Positions 23,467 through 32,216 of a stretch of 50,110 nt of DNA are shown piece after piece. The stretch lies in the NCBI RefSeq assembly GCF_002684405.1, contig NZ_NYVD01000086.1, forward strand, positions 1 to 50,110, written 5' to 3'. The stretch comes from Parvibaculum sp. GTDB taxonomy: Bacteria > Pseudomonadota > Alphaproteobacteria > Parvibaculales > Parvibaculaceae. The notes below the pieces were generated by a model, which did no database searches, was not told the DNA's origin, and saw only the letters and a program-made list of their open reading frames with translations. The first letter of the stretch is position 1. Each line of letters begins with the position of its first letter. The position numbers and the translations under genes were made by a program.

Positions 23467-24593
23467 CGGCACAAAGTAGCGGCGCGCCGACGCCGCTGGC
23501 ATTGCATATCGCCCGGCTCATCGAGGAAACGGGACCGATCACCGTCTCGCAATTCATGGGCATCGCGCTCGGCCATCCCGATCATGGCTACTACATGACG
23601 CGCGACCCGCTGGGCGCGAAAGGCGACTTCATCACCGCGCCGGAAGTGAGCCAGATGTTCGGCGAACTGGTCGGGTTGTGGCTGGCCGACAACTGGATAC
23701 GTCAAAGGACGGATACGGGGTCCCCCTCTCCCTTCCACCTTGTCGAGCTGGGACCGGGGCGCGGCACGCTGATGGCCGACGCCTTGCGCGCCATGAAAAG
23801 CGTGCCCGGCATGACCGAAGCCGCCCAGATCCATTTCGTGGAGACGAGCCCGGCGCTGCGCGCAGAGCAGGAAGCCCGCGTGCCGGATGCGACATGGCAC
23901 GACCGCCTGGCCGATGTGCCTGCGGGCCCGACATTCCTCATCGCAAATGAGTTCTTCGACGCACTGCCCGTCCGGCAATTCGTAAAGACCGCGCAAGGCT
24001 GGTGCGAACGGCATGTGGCGCTCGCAGACGGCGCAAGCGCCGACGCGCCCCGCTTCGCCTTTGCGCTCTCCCCCGTTCCGCTGAAGGACGAAAGCGCGAT
24101 CCCGCAAGGCGCGCGCAGCGCAGCGGAAGGAAGCATCGCCGAACTCTCCCCCGCCTCCACCGCCATCGCCCAGGAGATCGCCACACGCATCACCGGCCAT
24201 GGCGGGGCCGCGCTCATCATCGACTACGGTCATGCCAGAAGCGCGGCGGGCGATACGCTCCAGGCGATGCGGGGCCACGGTTTTACCGACCCGCTGGAAA
24301 ATCCCGGCGAGGCGGACATTACGGCGCATGTCGATTTCGAAATGATCGCGACAGCTGCACAGGCCGGCGGCTGCGCGACATTCGGCCCCGTCGAACAGGG
24401 GCGCTTTCTCGCCAAAATCGGCATTCAGGCACGCGCCGAAGCGCTGGCCCGCAAGGCATCGCCCTCCCAGGCCCGCGACATCGAAACCGCACTCGACCGC
24501 TTGACCGCGCCGAAGCAGATGGGCAGCTTGTTCAAGGTGCTGGGGCTGCTCCCTGCCGGCGCGGAACCGCCGGCCGGATTTACCGGTGCGTGA
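23463..24593 (+). CDS. MidA/NDUFAF7-type SAM-dependent methyltransferase
   Basis: 376 residues from ATG 23463, overlapping the lgt stop. Family marks are P-I-T-V-S-Q-F-M near 25-32, H-P-x-x-G-Y-Y near 38-44, G-D-F-I-T-A-P-E-V-S-Q-M-F-G-E near 54-68, and the SAM-binding V-E-L-G-P-G-R-G-T-L-M near 93-103, then I-A-N-E-F-F-D-A-L-P near 160-169. The mitochondrial homologue dimethylates an Arg of complex I subunit NDUFS2; bacterial members likely do the same. The gene order lgt-MidA-pgeF is widely conserved in alphaproteobacteria. Confidence 0.92.
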   Translation: MTAQSSGAPTPLALHIARLIEETGPITVSQFMGIALGHPDHGYYMTRDPLGAKGDFITAPEVSQMFGELVGLWLADNWIRQRTDTGSPSPFHLVELGPGRGTLMADALRAMKSVPGMTEAAQIHFVETSPALRAEQEARVPDATWHDRLADVPAGPTFLIANEFFDALPVRQFVKTAQGWCERHVALADGASADAPRFAFALSPVPLKDESAIPQGARSAAEGSIAELSPASTAIAQEIATRITGHGGAALIIDYGHARSAAGDTLQAMRGHGFTDPLENPGEADITAHVDFEMIATAAQAGGCATFGPVEQGRFLAKIGIQARAEALARKASPSQARDIETALDRLTAPKQMGSLFKVLGLLPAGAEPPAGFTGA

Positions 24594-24632
24594 ACCGACC
24601 CGCGAGCCTTCGTGGCGATTGGAGTAAAGCCC

Positions 24633-25451
24633 ATGTCCACTCGTTTGACATCCGCCGAAACGGCGCTTGCAACCCGCCCCGTGACCGCCAAGGCCATGGA
24701 AGTTCTGTCGCATCTCCGGCACGGTTTCTTCACCCGTGAAGGCGGCGTGTCGAAGGGCATCTATGCCTCGCTCAATTGCGGCCTCGGCTCCAGCGACAAG
24801 AAGGAAGCGGTTCAGGCAAACCGGAAACGTGTGGCCACCTCGCTCCACGGAGACAGCGAGAAGCTCATCTCCCTGCATCAGGTCCACTCGGCCAGATGCG
24901 TCTATGTGGACGAAGCCTGGGCGCCCGGCGAGGGACCGGAAGCCGACGCCATGGTGACGGACCGGGCCGGGATCGCGCTCGGTATCCTGACCGCCGATTG
25001 CGCACCGGTGCTTTTCGCCGACAAGCAGGCCCGGATCGTGGGCGCCGCCCATGCCGGCTGGAAGGGCGCCTTTTCCGGCATACTGGAAGCGACGATCGCC
25101 GAGATGGAAAAACGCGGCGCGCAGCGCAACCGGATCGCCGCCGCGGTCGGCCCCTGCATTTCCTTCGACGCCTATGAGGTCGGGCCGGAGTTCCACGACA
25201 ATTTCATGGACGCCGATCCCGGCAATGCCGAATGGTTCCAGCTCTCCGCGCGGGACGGGCATTTCATGTTCGATCTGCCCGGATATGTGGAAGCGCGCCT
25301 GCACAAGGCCGATTTGGCGAGCGTGGCGGTGACGGGCCATTGCACCTATCAGGAAGAAAAACGCTTTTTCTCCTATCGCCGGGCGGTCCACCGGAAGGAG
25401 AAGGATTACGGCCGCCAGATATCGGCGATCATGCTGCGCCCCGCCGACTAG
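24633..25451 (+). CDS. pgeF: Peptidoglycan editing factor PgeF (laccase domain, DUF152)
   Basis: 272 residues from ATG 24633, with GGAG 8 bases upstream. The metal-site residues of the YfiH/laccase-domain fold are visible: L-H-Q-V-H-S near 80-85, T-A-D-C-A-P-V near 124-130 and A-A-H-A-G-W-K-G near 143-150. F-F-S-Y-R-R ends the fold. In E. coli PgeF removes L-Ser misincorporated into peptidoglycan precursors; related enzymes act on purine nucleosides. It is the third gene of the lgt cluster. Confidence 0.93.
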   Translation: MSTRLTSAETALATRPVTAKAMEVLSHLRHGFFTREGGVSKGIYASLNCGLGSSDKKEAVQANRKRVATSLHGDSEKLISLHQVHSARCVYVDEAWAPGEGPEADAMVTDRAGIALGILTADCAPVLFADKQARIVGAAHAGWKGAFSGILEATIAEMEKRGAQRNRIAAAVGPCISFDAYEVGPEFHDNFMDADPGNAEWFQLSARDGHFMFDLPGYVEARLHKADLASVAVTGHCTYQEEKRFFSYRRAVHRKEKDYGRQISAIMLRPAD

Positions 25452-25564
25452 GAGGCAAACGGTCGAATTCCCCCGAATCGCGGTAAGATTCGAACCGAAT
25501 CGACGAAATGTGCCGTCCCCTTAAAGACAGGGCGAGGCCCGGCACATTCAGGGGGACGACCGGC

Positions 25565-26701
25565 GTGGCCGTATCGGCAGCAAGCAAAGGCAGGATCGGC
25601 AAGGGCCGCCGCAAGCGGCACCGGCACAATTCGCCCGCCACGCGCCGCGCCAGCATGGCAAGCGCGCTGGCGCTGATGGTCTTTGCCGCCTGTATCGACA
25701 ATGCCGCCCCGGCAGGGGCCGCTTCCCCCACACCGCCGGACGCAGCCACGGCGCAAACGAAATCCTCCGACCCGGTTGAGATCCGCGCCGTGCGCGATAC
25801 GCCGGAAGCCGCTGCGCAGATATTCAGCACCCTCCTCACCCGCCAGGCCCGGCAGGACAAGCTGCCTCTGGAAGCCGATGACGCGGCAGCAGGCGGGGAC
25901 TACACGCTGCGCGGCGCCCTGGGCGCCGGACAGGGGCTGGAAGGCGTTTACCTGATTGCCGTCATCGACCTTCACGGGAAAGGCGATGTCCGGCTCCACC
26001 GCGTGGTGACGGAAGCCCGCGCCACCGGACCGGCGGCGGTAAAACCCGCCTCGCAGGGCGGAGACGGCGCCGGATCCGCCCAATCCAATGTCTGGCAGCG
26101 GGTCCGGCAGGAAGATATGGAACGGCTGGCGAGCGAAAGCATGGCCCGGCTGTCGCATTGGTATGAGGCGAACCGGGAAGCCCCGGCGACCGCCGCCGCC
26201 AGCATGGTGGCCATGAAAGCCCCGGCCGGAAATGACGCCGACGACGCTCTCGTGACCGGCAGCATAAGGCCCGACCTGCCGGACACGACACCCGACGGCA
26301 AGGGCGGACCGGGACAAAGGCTCGCCTCCGCCTCGCCCTTCCGCATCGACGTCGCCCCCGCCCCCGGCGATGGCGACCGCGCGCTGACCGCAGCCATGGA
26401 AAAGGCGCTGTCCGAAAAGCTGAAGGGCCGTCTGGCGGATATGACGGGCGGTCCCTACAAGGTAACGGGAGAAGTCGTGACGGCCTCGCGCAATGACGGG
26501 CAGACGGATGTCTCCATCCGCTGGGTGCTCACGGGCCCGCAGGGCACGAAACTGGGCGAAGTTCGCCAGAGCCGTGCCGTCAAGGCCGCCGCCATCGCAG
26601 GCCGGTGGGGCCCGCTTGCCGATCAGGCCGCCCGCGCTGCCGCCGAGGGAATTCTGAAGCTCATCGCGCCCACCCCGGACAAAATAGCCGCTCAGGGCTG
26701 A
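25565..26701 (+). CDS. Lipoprotein with two similar domains, unknown function
   Basis: 378 residues from GTG 25565, preceded by AGGGGG; ATG 25508 upstream and ATG 25655 inside the signal are alternatives. The N-terminus is strongly basic, then hydrophobic, ending in the lipobox F-A-A-C. The mature protein appears to hold two related halves: residues about 70-205 and 255-375 each run beta strand, Ala-rich helix, a Y-x-L/V-x-G strand, a long beta hairpin, and a final helix starting with Trp. A flexible Pro/Ala/Gly linker lies between. I see no catalytic motif and do not recognise the family. It may be a periplasmic binding or assembly factor. Confidence 0.72.
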   Translation: MAVSAASKGRIGKGRRKRHRHNSPATRRASMASALALMVFAACIDNAAPAGAASPTPPDAATAQTKSSDPVEIRAVRDTPEAAAQIFSTLLTRQARQDKLPLEADDAAAGGDYTLRGALGAGQGLEGVYLIAVIDLHGKGDVRLHRVVTEARATGPAAVKPASQGGDGAGSAQSNVWQRVRQEDMERLASESMARLSHWYEANREAPATAAASMVAMKAPAGNDADDALVTGSIRPDLPDTTPDGKGGPGQRLASASPFRIDVAPAPGDGDRALTAAMEKALSEKLKGRLADMTGGPYKVTGEVVTASRNDGQTDVSIRWVLTGPQGTKLGEVRQSRAVKAAAIAGRWGPLADQAARAAAEGILKLIAPTPDKIAAQG

Positions 26702-26732
26702 CGAAAGCATGGAAAGCGGAGCCGGACATATG

Positions 26733-26761
26733 TTTACACCTCCCGGCCCCCTTGCTAAAAC
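26733..26761 (+). promoter_or_regulatory. Candidate sigma-70 promoter of prs
   Basis: TTTACA (26733-26738) and TAAAAC (26756-26761) are separated by exactly 17 bases, about 115 bases before the prs ATG. It fits the E. coli-like consensus moderately well. Confidence 0.5.
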
Positions 26762-26875
26762 GCGCTCGCGCCGTCATCGGAACGTCACGTCTTCAAGCGT
26801 CATGTCCGGGCGGCGATTTTCTGTTGGGGCTCGCGTCGGGGGGACATTCCCTGACCGACGGGCAGGGGGAACGCC

Positions 26876-27808
26876 ATGAAACTCGTCGCTGGTAACTCGA
26901 ACCGGGCGCTCGCCGAGGCGATTGCCGCTTACCTCAACCTGCCGCTGACAAAATCGGTCGTTCGGCGCTTCGCGGATATGGAAGTATTCGTGGAGATTCA
27001 GGAAAACGTCCGCGGCGAGGATGTGTTCGTCATCCAGTCGACCTCCTACCCCGCCAACGACCATCTGATGGAACTGCTGATCATCATCGATGCGCTGAAA
27101 CGTGCCTCGGCCAAACGCATCACGGCGGTTCTGCCCTATTTCGGCTATGCCCGTCAGGACCGCAAACCGCAGGCACGCACGCCGATCTCGGCGAAGCTGG
27201 TGGCCAATCTGGTGACCACGGCGGGGGCCGACCGCGTGCTGACGCTCGACCTCCATGCCGGGCAGATCCAGGGCTTTTTCGATATCCCGACCGACAACCT
27301 TTTTGCCGCGCCGGTGCTGACCAGCGACATCCAGAACCATTATGACGGCGAAAAGCTGATGGTGGTCTCGCCGGATGTCGGCGGCGTGGTGCGCGCCCGC
27401 GCCATCGCCAAGCGGATCGACGCGGACCTTGCCATCGTGGACAAACGCCGCGAACGCGCGGGCGAGTCGGAAGTCATGAACATCATCGGCGACGTGAAGG
27501 GCCGCTCCTGTATCCTGGTCGACGACATCGTGGACAGCGCCGGGACGCTCTGCAACGCCGCCCAGGCCCTGCTCGATCAGGGCGCGACGCAGGTTTCCGC
27601 CTATGTGACGCATGGCGTGCTGTCGGGCGGCGCGGTGGCCCGCGTCTCCGCCTCGGCGCTGAAGGAACTCGTCATCACCGACTCGATCCATGCAACCGAA
27701 GCGGTCCGCGTGTCCTCCAATATCCGCGTCGTCTCCATCGCCCCGCTGATCGGCGAAGCGATGCTGCGCACCGCCGAGGAACGCTCGGTTTCCAGCCTGT
27801 TCGACTGA
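26876..27808 (+). CDS. prs: Ribose-phosphate pyrophosphokinase
   Basis: 310 residues, normal for class I PRPP synthase. Conserved elements: G-N-S-N-R-A-L-A (6-13), F-A-D-M-E (near 31-35), the flexible-loop and ATP region F-G-Y-A-R-Q-D-R-K near 94-102, D-L-H-A near 128-131 and the PRPP-binding [10 protein letters not shown] near 219-228. It makes PRPP from ribose-5-phosphate and ATP, feeding purine, pyrimidine, histidine, tryptophan and NAD synthesis, and supplying Apt encoded 7 kb downstream. The Shine-Dalgarno is AGGGGGA. It heads a prs-rplY-pth-ychF series typical of alphaproteobacteria. Confidence 0.97.
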   Translation: MKLVAGNSNRALAEAIAAYLNLPLTKSVVRRFADMEVFVEIQENVRGEDVFVIQSTSYPANDHLMELLIIIDALKRASAKRITAVLPYFGYARQDRKPQARTPISAKLVANLVTTAGADRVLTLDLHAGQIQGFFDIPTDNLFAAPVLTSDIQNHYDGEKLMVVSPDVGGVVRARAIAKRIDADLAIVDKRRERAGESEVMNIIGDVKGRSCILVDDIVDSAGTLCNAAQALLDQGATQVSAYVTHGVLSGGAVARVSASALKELVITDSIHATEAVRVSSNIRVVSIAPLIGEAMLRTAEERSVSSLFD

Positions 27809-27840
27809 TCTTCCCGATTTCGGATAACTCCCGCTGCCGG

Positions 27841-27869
27841 TTGAGTTTTCCGCTCTCCGGCGCTATAAG
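27841..27869 (+). promoter_or_regulatory. Candidate sigma-70 promoter of rplY
   Basis: TTGAGT (27841-27846) and TATAAG (27864-27869) are separated by 17 bases. The start would fall near 27876, giving an rplY leader of about 85 bases that contains the hairpin at 27923-27937. Confidence 0.6.
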
Positions 27870-27922
27870 GCGGGCCTGTCTGCACTTCCACACCCCTGGA
27901 GGAGATATGCAGACATCATCGA

Positions 27923-27945
27923 GGGCCGCCAAGGCCCCGTTTTTA
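27923..27945 (+). terminator. Terminator-like hairpin in the rplY leader
   Basis: Arms GGGCC (27923-27927) and GGCCC (27933-27937) with loop GCCAA are followed by CG and a T-rich tract. It ends about 15 bases before the rplY ATG. It has the form of an intrinsic terminator or attenuator, although the stem is only 5 bases, so it may rather be an autoregulatory leader structure or an end for readthrough from prs. Confidence 0.45.
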
Positions 27946-27959
27946 TTGGAGAAATTGAA

Positions 27960-28631
27960 ATGGCCGAGACGCTCAAGCTCGAGGCCCGTTCGCGCGAGAA
28001 GACCAGCAAGGGGGCTGTTCGTTCTCTCCGCCGCGAAGGCCGGGTCCCCGCCGTGATTTACGGCGACAAGAAGTCCCCCATCCTGATCGACCTCAGCTAC
28101 AAAGAGGTCTCGAAGCTCTATCACACGGGTACTTTCCTCTCGCACACGCTCGACATCGAGGTCGACGGCAAGAAGGAACATGTCATTCCGCGTGACGTGC
28201 AGCTGGAGCCGGTGCGCGACTTCATCATCCACATCGATTTCCTGCGTCTTGGCAAGAACGCCACCATCACCGTGGCGATCCCGGTTCACTTCGTGAACGA
28301 AGAAGCCTCGCCGGGCCTCAAGGCCGGCGGCGTGCTGAACGTCGTTCGCCATGAAGTGGACCTCGTCTGCCCGGCCTCCTCCATTCCCGAAGCCATCGAG
28401 ATCGACCTCGCCGGCTACGAAATGGGCGATTCGATCCACATCTCGTCGGTGAAGCTGCCGACCAAGGTGGAACCGGCCATTGCCGACCGCGACTTCACCA
28501 TCGCCACCATCGCGATGCCTGCCTCCGTGCAGTCTGCCGAATCCGAGGAAGGGGCCGAAGAGGCCGAAGCCGCGGAAGAAGCGCCTGCCGCGGAAGAAGG
28601 CGGCGAAGACTCTTCCGGCTCGGAAGAGTAA
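27960..28631 (+). CDS. rplY: 50S ribosomal protein L25/general stress protein Ctc
   Basis: 223 residues, the long two-domain form. Residues about 1-95 are the 5S rRNA-binding L25 domain (R-E-K-T-S-K-G-A-V-R-S-L-R-R-E-G-R-V-P-A-V-I-Y-G at 13-36). Residues about 100-190 are the TL5/Ctc C-terminal beta domain (P-V-H-F-V-N-E-E-A-S-P-G-L-K-A-G-G). A very acidic Glu/Ala tail follows. It binds 5S rRNA in the large subunit. GGAG lies 11 bases before ATG 27960. The gene shares an operon with pth, 24 bases downstream. Confidence 0.96.
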   Translation: MAETLKLEARSREKTSKGAVRSLRREGRVPAVIYGDKKSPILIDLSYKEVSKLYHTGTFLSHTLDIEVDGKKEHVIPRDVQLEPVRDFIIHIDFLRLGKNATITVAIPVHFVNEEASPGLKAGGVLNVVRHEVDLVCPASSIPEAIEIDLAGYEMGDSIHISSVKLPTKVEPAIADRDFTIATIAMPASVQSAESEEGAEEAEAAEEAPAAEEGGEDSSGSEE

Positions 28632-28655
28632 GGGCGGCCGGGGGCGCGGGGCGAC

Positions 28656-29276
28656 ATGCTGCTCCTTGTCGGCCTTGGCAATCCGGGCGCGAAATACGCC
28701 CGCAACAGACACAATGTCGGATTCATGGCGGCGGATGCGATCATCCGCCGCCATTCCTTTTCGCCCGAGCGCGCGCGCTTCCAGGCCATGGTCTCGGAGG
28801 GCACGCTTTCCGGCGAGAAGGTGCTGGTGATGAAACCGAACACCTATATGAACGAAAGCGGCCGCGCCGTCGGCGAGGCGATGCGCTTCTTCAAGCTATC
28901 CCCCGCCGATGTGGTGGTGATGTATGACGAGCTGGACCTCGACCCCGGAAAGATCCGTATAAAGACGGGTGGCGGCGCGGCGGGTCATAACGGCATCCGC
29001 TCCATCGCCTCGCATATCGGCCCCGAATTTCGCCGGGTCCGTATCGGCATCGGCCATCCCGGGCACAAGGACGCGGTCATGCCTTACGTGCTGGGCGATT
29101 TTTCAAAGGCGCAGCATGCCGACTGGCTCGACGCCATGCTGGATGCCATCGCGGACGCAGCGCCGATGCTGGCGGAAGGCAAGGATGCGACCTTCGCCAA
29201 CAAGGTGCATCTGGCGATCCATCCGGAGCCGCCGAAAAAGGCCAAACCGGCAAGCGACAAGAAACCGAACGAGTAA
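28656..29276 (+). CDS. pth: Peptidyl-tRNA hydrolase
   Basis: 206 residues. The active-site residues are visible: G-L-G-N-P-G near 6-11, R-H-N-V-G-F (catalytic His20 region), K-P-N-T-Y-M-N near 60-66 and Y-D-E-L-D near 89-93 with the catalytic Asp, then G-G-G-A-A-G-H-N-G near 106-114. It releases peptides from stalled peptidyl-tRNA. A Lys/Pro-rich tail follows the core. It lies between rplY and ychF. Confidence 0.97.
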   Translation: MLLLVGLGNPGAKYARNRHNVGFMAADAIIRRHSFSPERARFQAMVSEGTLSGEKVLVMKPNTYMNESGRAVGEAMRFFKLSPADVVVMYDELDLDPGKIRIKTGGGAAGHNGIRSIASHIGPEFRRVRIGIGHPGHKDAVMPYVLGDFSKAQHADWLDAMLDAIADAAPMLAEGKDATFANKVHLAIHPEPPKKAKPASDKKPNE

Positions 29277-29293
29277 ACGAAAGAGACCTCATC

Positions 29294-30403
29294 ATGGGCT
29301 TCAAATGCGGCATTGTCGGCCTTCCCAATGTGGGCAAGTCCACGCTCTTCAATGCGCTGACACAGACCGCGTCCGCCCAGGCCGCGAACTATCCCTTCTG
29401 CACCATCGAGCCCAATGTCGGCGAAGTGGCGGTGCCAGATCCGCGCCTCCCCAAACTCGCCGAAACGGCGGGCTCCAAGGAGATCATCCCCACCCGCCTC
29501 ACCTTCGTGGACATTGCGGGCCTGGTGAAGGGTGCCTCTAAGGGCGAAGGTCTCGGCAACCAGTTCCTCGCCAATATCCGCGAAGTGGACGCGATCGCCT
29601 ATGTGCTGCGCTGCTTTGAAGACGGCGACGTAACCCATGTCGAAGGCCGGGTGGACCCGCTGGAAGATGCCGACATCGTCGAGACGGAACTGATGCTGGC
29701 CGACCTCGAAAGCCTGGAAAAGCGCACCGTTACGCTCGAGAAGAAGGCGAAGACCGGCGACAAGGAAGCAAAGCAGCTTCTCGCCCTCGTTGAGACCGCG
29801 CTGACCTATCTGCGCGAGGGCCGCCCTGCCCGCACCGCGATGGCGGACGGCAAGATCTCCGAGGAAGACCGCAAGGCATGGGAGATGCTGCAGCTTCTGA
29901 CGGCAAAGCCCGTGCTCTATGTCTGCAATGTGGACGAAGAGGCCGCCGGCACCGGCAACAAGCACTCCGAACGCGTGATGGAACGCGCAAACGCCGAAGG
30001 CGCGGAAGCCGTCGTCATCTCCGCCCGCATCGAGGAAGAGATTGCACAGCTTCCCAATGAGGAGCGCGCGGAATATCTCGAAACGCTGGGGCTGGAGGAA
30101 GCGGGCCTCGACCGCCTCATCCGCGCGGGCTACACGCTGCTCGACCTCATCACCTATTTCACCTGCGGCCCGAAGGAAACCCGCGCCTGGACCATCACGC
30201 GCGGCACGCTCGCGCCGGCGGCGGCGGGCGTCATCCATACCGATTTCGAGAAGGGCTTCATCCGGGCTGAAACCATCGCCTATGACGACTTCATTTCGCT
30301 GGGCGGCGAAACCGGCGCGAAGGATGCGGGCAAGATGCGGCTCGAAGGCAAGGAATATCTGGTGCATGACGGCGACGTGATGCATTTCCGCTTCGCAAAC
30401 TAA
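29294..30403 (+). CDS. ychF: Redox-regulated ATPase YchF (OLA1 type)
   Basis: 369 residues. Obg-like P-loop G-L-P-N-V-G-K-S-T (9-17), switch [11 protein letters not shown] near 70-80 and a non-canonical N-V-D-E in place of N-K-x-D, which explains the family's ATP preference. A coiled-coil insert lies at about 130-190 and the TGS domain ends the protein. YchF binds ribosomes and represses catalase and other oxidative defences. It follows pth by 17 bases. Confidence 0.97.
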   Translation: MGFKCGIVGLPNVGKSTLFNALTQTASAQAANYPFCTIEPNVGEVAVPDPRLPKLAETAGSKEIIPTRLTFVDIAGLVKGASKGEGLGNQFLANIREVDAIAYVLRCFEDGDVTHVEGRVDPLEDADIVETELMLADLESLEKRTVTLEKKAKTGDKEAKQLLALVETALTYLREGRPARTAMADGKISEEDRKAWEMLQLLTAKPVLYVCNVDEEAAGTGNKHSERVMERANAEGAEAVVISARIEEEIAQLPNEERAEYLETLGLEEAGLDRLIRAGYTLLDLITYFTCGPKETRAWTITRGTLAPAAAGVIHTDFEKGFIRAETIAYDDFISLGGETGAKDAGKMRLEGKEYLVHDGDVMHFRFAN

Positions 30404-30412
30404 GAGGGTGGC

Positions 30413-30898
30413 ATGAGCGAGCCGGAACTCTACTGGGAAGATTTCGTACCGGGCGAAACCCGCGAATTCGGCGAGAAGCACGTCACGCGCGAAGAGATCG
30501 TCGACTTCGCCAAGGACTACGATCCCCAGCCCTTCCATCTCGACGAAAAGGCCGGCGCGGCCTCCATTCTCGGCGGGCTCTGCGCCAGCGGCTGGCACAG
30601 CTGCGCCATGCTGATGCGCATGATGTGCGACGGCTACATCCTGCAAAGCGCCTCGCTGGGCGCACCGGGCGTGGATGAGGTGCGCTGGCAGAAGCCCGTC
30701 TATGTCGACGACGTTCTCCGGGTACGCAATACCTGTATCGACCGCCGCGCCTCGAAAAGCCGCCCGGAAATGGGCCTGACCAAATTCCGCACCGAACTCG
30801 TCAACCAGAAGGACGAGGTCTGCCTGCTGATGACGGGCTGGGCCATGTATGCGCGCCGCGATCCGTCCGCGCCGGTCGAAACGGGGGGAGCGGTCTGA
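30413..30898 (+). CDS. MaoC-family hydratase/dehydratase, first of pair
   Basis: 161 residues, a single hot-dog fold. The hydratase-2 region D-Y-D-P-Q-P-F-H-L-D-E (near 35-45) carries the catalytic Asp/His type pair, followed by G-G-L-C-A-S-G-W-H near 54-62. Members hydrate enoyl-CoA or related acyl thioesters. It starts 9 bases after ychF. The stop TGA overlaps the next ATG by one base, and the next protein is a clear paralogue, so the two may form a heterodimer. Confidence 0.88.
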   Translation: MSEPELYWEDFVPGETREFGEKHVTREEIVDFAKDYDPQPFHLDEKAGAASILGGLCASGWHSCAMLMRMMCDGYILQSASLGAPGVDEVRWQKPVYVDDVLRVRNTCIDRRASKSRPEMGLTKFRTELVNQKDEVCLLMTGWAMYARRDPSAPVETGGAV

Positions 30899-31374
30899 TG
30901 CCCTGGTTCGAAGACATCGCGATCGGCGAAAAGACGGAACTCGGAAGCTATATTTTCGAGGCCGACGACATCGTCTCCTTTGCGGGGAAGTTCGACCCGC
31001 AGCCCTTTCACACCGACGAGGAAGCCGCGAAAGCCAGCGCCTATGGCGGGCTCATCGCCAGCGGCTGGCATACCTGCTCGGTCTGGATGAAGCTGATGGT
31101 GAAGAGCCGCATCGCGGAGAAAGCCCGCAAAGGCGAGGACGACGGCAGCCCGCCCGGCGGCCCCTCCCCCGGTTTTCTCGAGCTCAAATGGCCGACACCG
31201 GTGCGCGTGGGTGATAGGATTACCTATTCGACCGAGGTGATCGAGAAGGTCGACCTCAAAAGCAGGCCCAATCTCGGCATCGTTCGCAGCCTCAACAAAG
31301 GCGTGAACCAGAACGGCGAACTGGTGATGAGCTTCATCGGCCAGGGTCTCGTACAAAAGCGGGACCATTCATAA
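30898..31374 (+). CDS. MaoC-family hydratase/dehydratase, second of pair
   Basis: 158 residues, paralogous to the preceding gene: W-F-E-D-I-A-I-G-E start, F-D-P-Q-P-F-H-T-D-E near 36-45 and G-G-L-I-A-S-G-W-H near 54-62 align without gaps to it. The catalytic-type Asp and His are both present. A Gly/Pro-rich segment near 80-92 (G-S-P-P-G-G-P-S-P-G) differs from the partner. The probable substrate is an enoyl-CoA or a related thioester, but there is no CoA ligase or dehydrogenase beside it to narrow this. The dienelactone hydrolase follows after 22 bases. Confidence 0.88.
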   Translation: MPWFEDIAIGEKTELGSYIFEADDIVSFAGKFDPQPFHTDEEAAKASAYGGLIASGWHTCSVWMKLMVKSRIAEKARKGEDDGSPPGGPSPGFLELKWPTPVRVGDRITYSTEVIEKVDLKSRPNLGIVRSLNKGVNQNGELVMSFIGQGLVQKRDHS

Positions 31375-31396
31375 AACGGACCAAGGAGGAGAGGAC

Positions 31397-32086
31397 ATGG
31401 CTCACAAGGGTGAAATGATCACGCTGAAAAGCGGCGACGGCGCGGACATCCTTTGCTACAGCGTGAAGGCGGAAGGCACCCGCCCGAACGGCAGCAAGGC
31501 CGGTCTCGTCCTCATCATGGAAATCTTCGGCGTCACCGATCACATCAAGGATCTGTGCGACGAATATGCTGCGCGCGGCTTCGACGTGATCTCGCCGCAG
31601 CTCTACGACCGGCAGGAGAAAGATTTCAAGGCGACCTACAGCCAGGAAGACATCCAGACCTCGCTCGACCTGCGCGCGAAGAACCCCTACGAGAACACCG
31701 TGCTCGACACGCAGATGTGCATCGACAAGCTGCGCGAGCAGGGAAACAAGAAGGTCTTCATCACCGGCTATTGCTATGGCGGCTCTGTGAGCTGGCTCGC
31801 GGCCTGCCGCGCCAAGGGCCTCGACGCGGCCTCCTGCTATTATGGCGGCGCCATCAAGGACTTCATCGACGAAATGCCGAAATGCCCCACCATCTGTCAT
31901 TTCGGCGAGAAGGATCACTCGATCCCGATGGACGTCGTGCGCGATGTCGAGGCGAAACACCCGGAAGTGAAGGTCTATGTCTATGACGCGGACCACGGCT
32001 TCAATTCCGACCGCCGCAACAATTACGACAAGACCGCCGCCGACCTGGCGCTCGACCGCACGCTGGCCCTTTTCGACGGGGCGTGA
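31397..32086 (+). CDS. Dienelactone hydrolase family protein
   Basis: 229 residues of alpha/beta-hydrolase fold. The dienelactone hydrolase triad is present: Cys126 in G-Y-C-Y-G-G, Asp173 in E-K-D-H-S-I and His200 in D-A-D-H-G-F. The M-E-I-F-G-V near 41-46 is the usual oxyanion/acid region. The classical reaction opens dienelactone to maleylacetate, but no chlorocatechol pathway is present, so a broader esterase role is more likely. AAGGAGGAGAGG gives a strong ribosome binding site. It is the last gene before a clear intrinsic terminator. Confidence 0.9.
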   Translation: MAHKGEMITLKSGDGADILCYSVKAEGTRPNGSKAGLVLIMEIFGVTDHIKDLCDEYAARGFDVISPQLYDRQEKDFKATYSQEDIQTSLDLRAKNPYENTVLDTQMCIDKLREQGNKKVFITGYCYGGSVSWLAACRAKGLDAASCYYGGAIKDFIDEMPKCPTICHFGEKDHSIPMDVVRDVEAKHPEVKVYVYDADHGFNSDRRNNYDKTAADLALDRTLALFDGA

Positions 32087-32113
32087 CGGCATAGGACAGA
32101 ACGGGAATTCGGA

Positions 32114-32138
32114 GGGAGGCTGCGGCCTCCCTTTTTAT
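32114..32138 (+). terminator. Intrinsic terminator after the dienelactone hydrolase gene
   Basis: Arms GGGAGGC (32114-32120) and GCCTCCC (32125-32131) with loop TGCG, followed by TTTTTATT. It closes the run of genes beginning with prs or rplY. Confidence 0.88.
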
Positions 32139-32216
32139 TGCCCCCCACAATTCAATTGCGTCATCGCCATTTCTGCCCATATTGAGGAAAACAGCTTCAG
32201 GAAGGCGGACCGAGAG

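Noticed and set aside
23376-25391. A 671-codon open frame on the minus strand
   Set aside because: It lies opposite lgt's end, the MidA-type gene and pgeF, all of which are conserved. Its translation is Arg/His/Gly-rich without motifs, as expected of an antisense frame in GC-rich DNA.
27907-28056. A small protein gene starting in the rplY leader
   Set aside because: The Shine-Dalgarno is only 2 bases from the ATG and the frame overlaps rplY with a shadow-like Arg/Pro-rich product; it is mentioned only as part of a possible leader.
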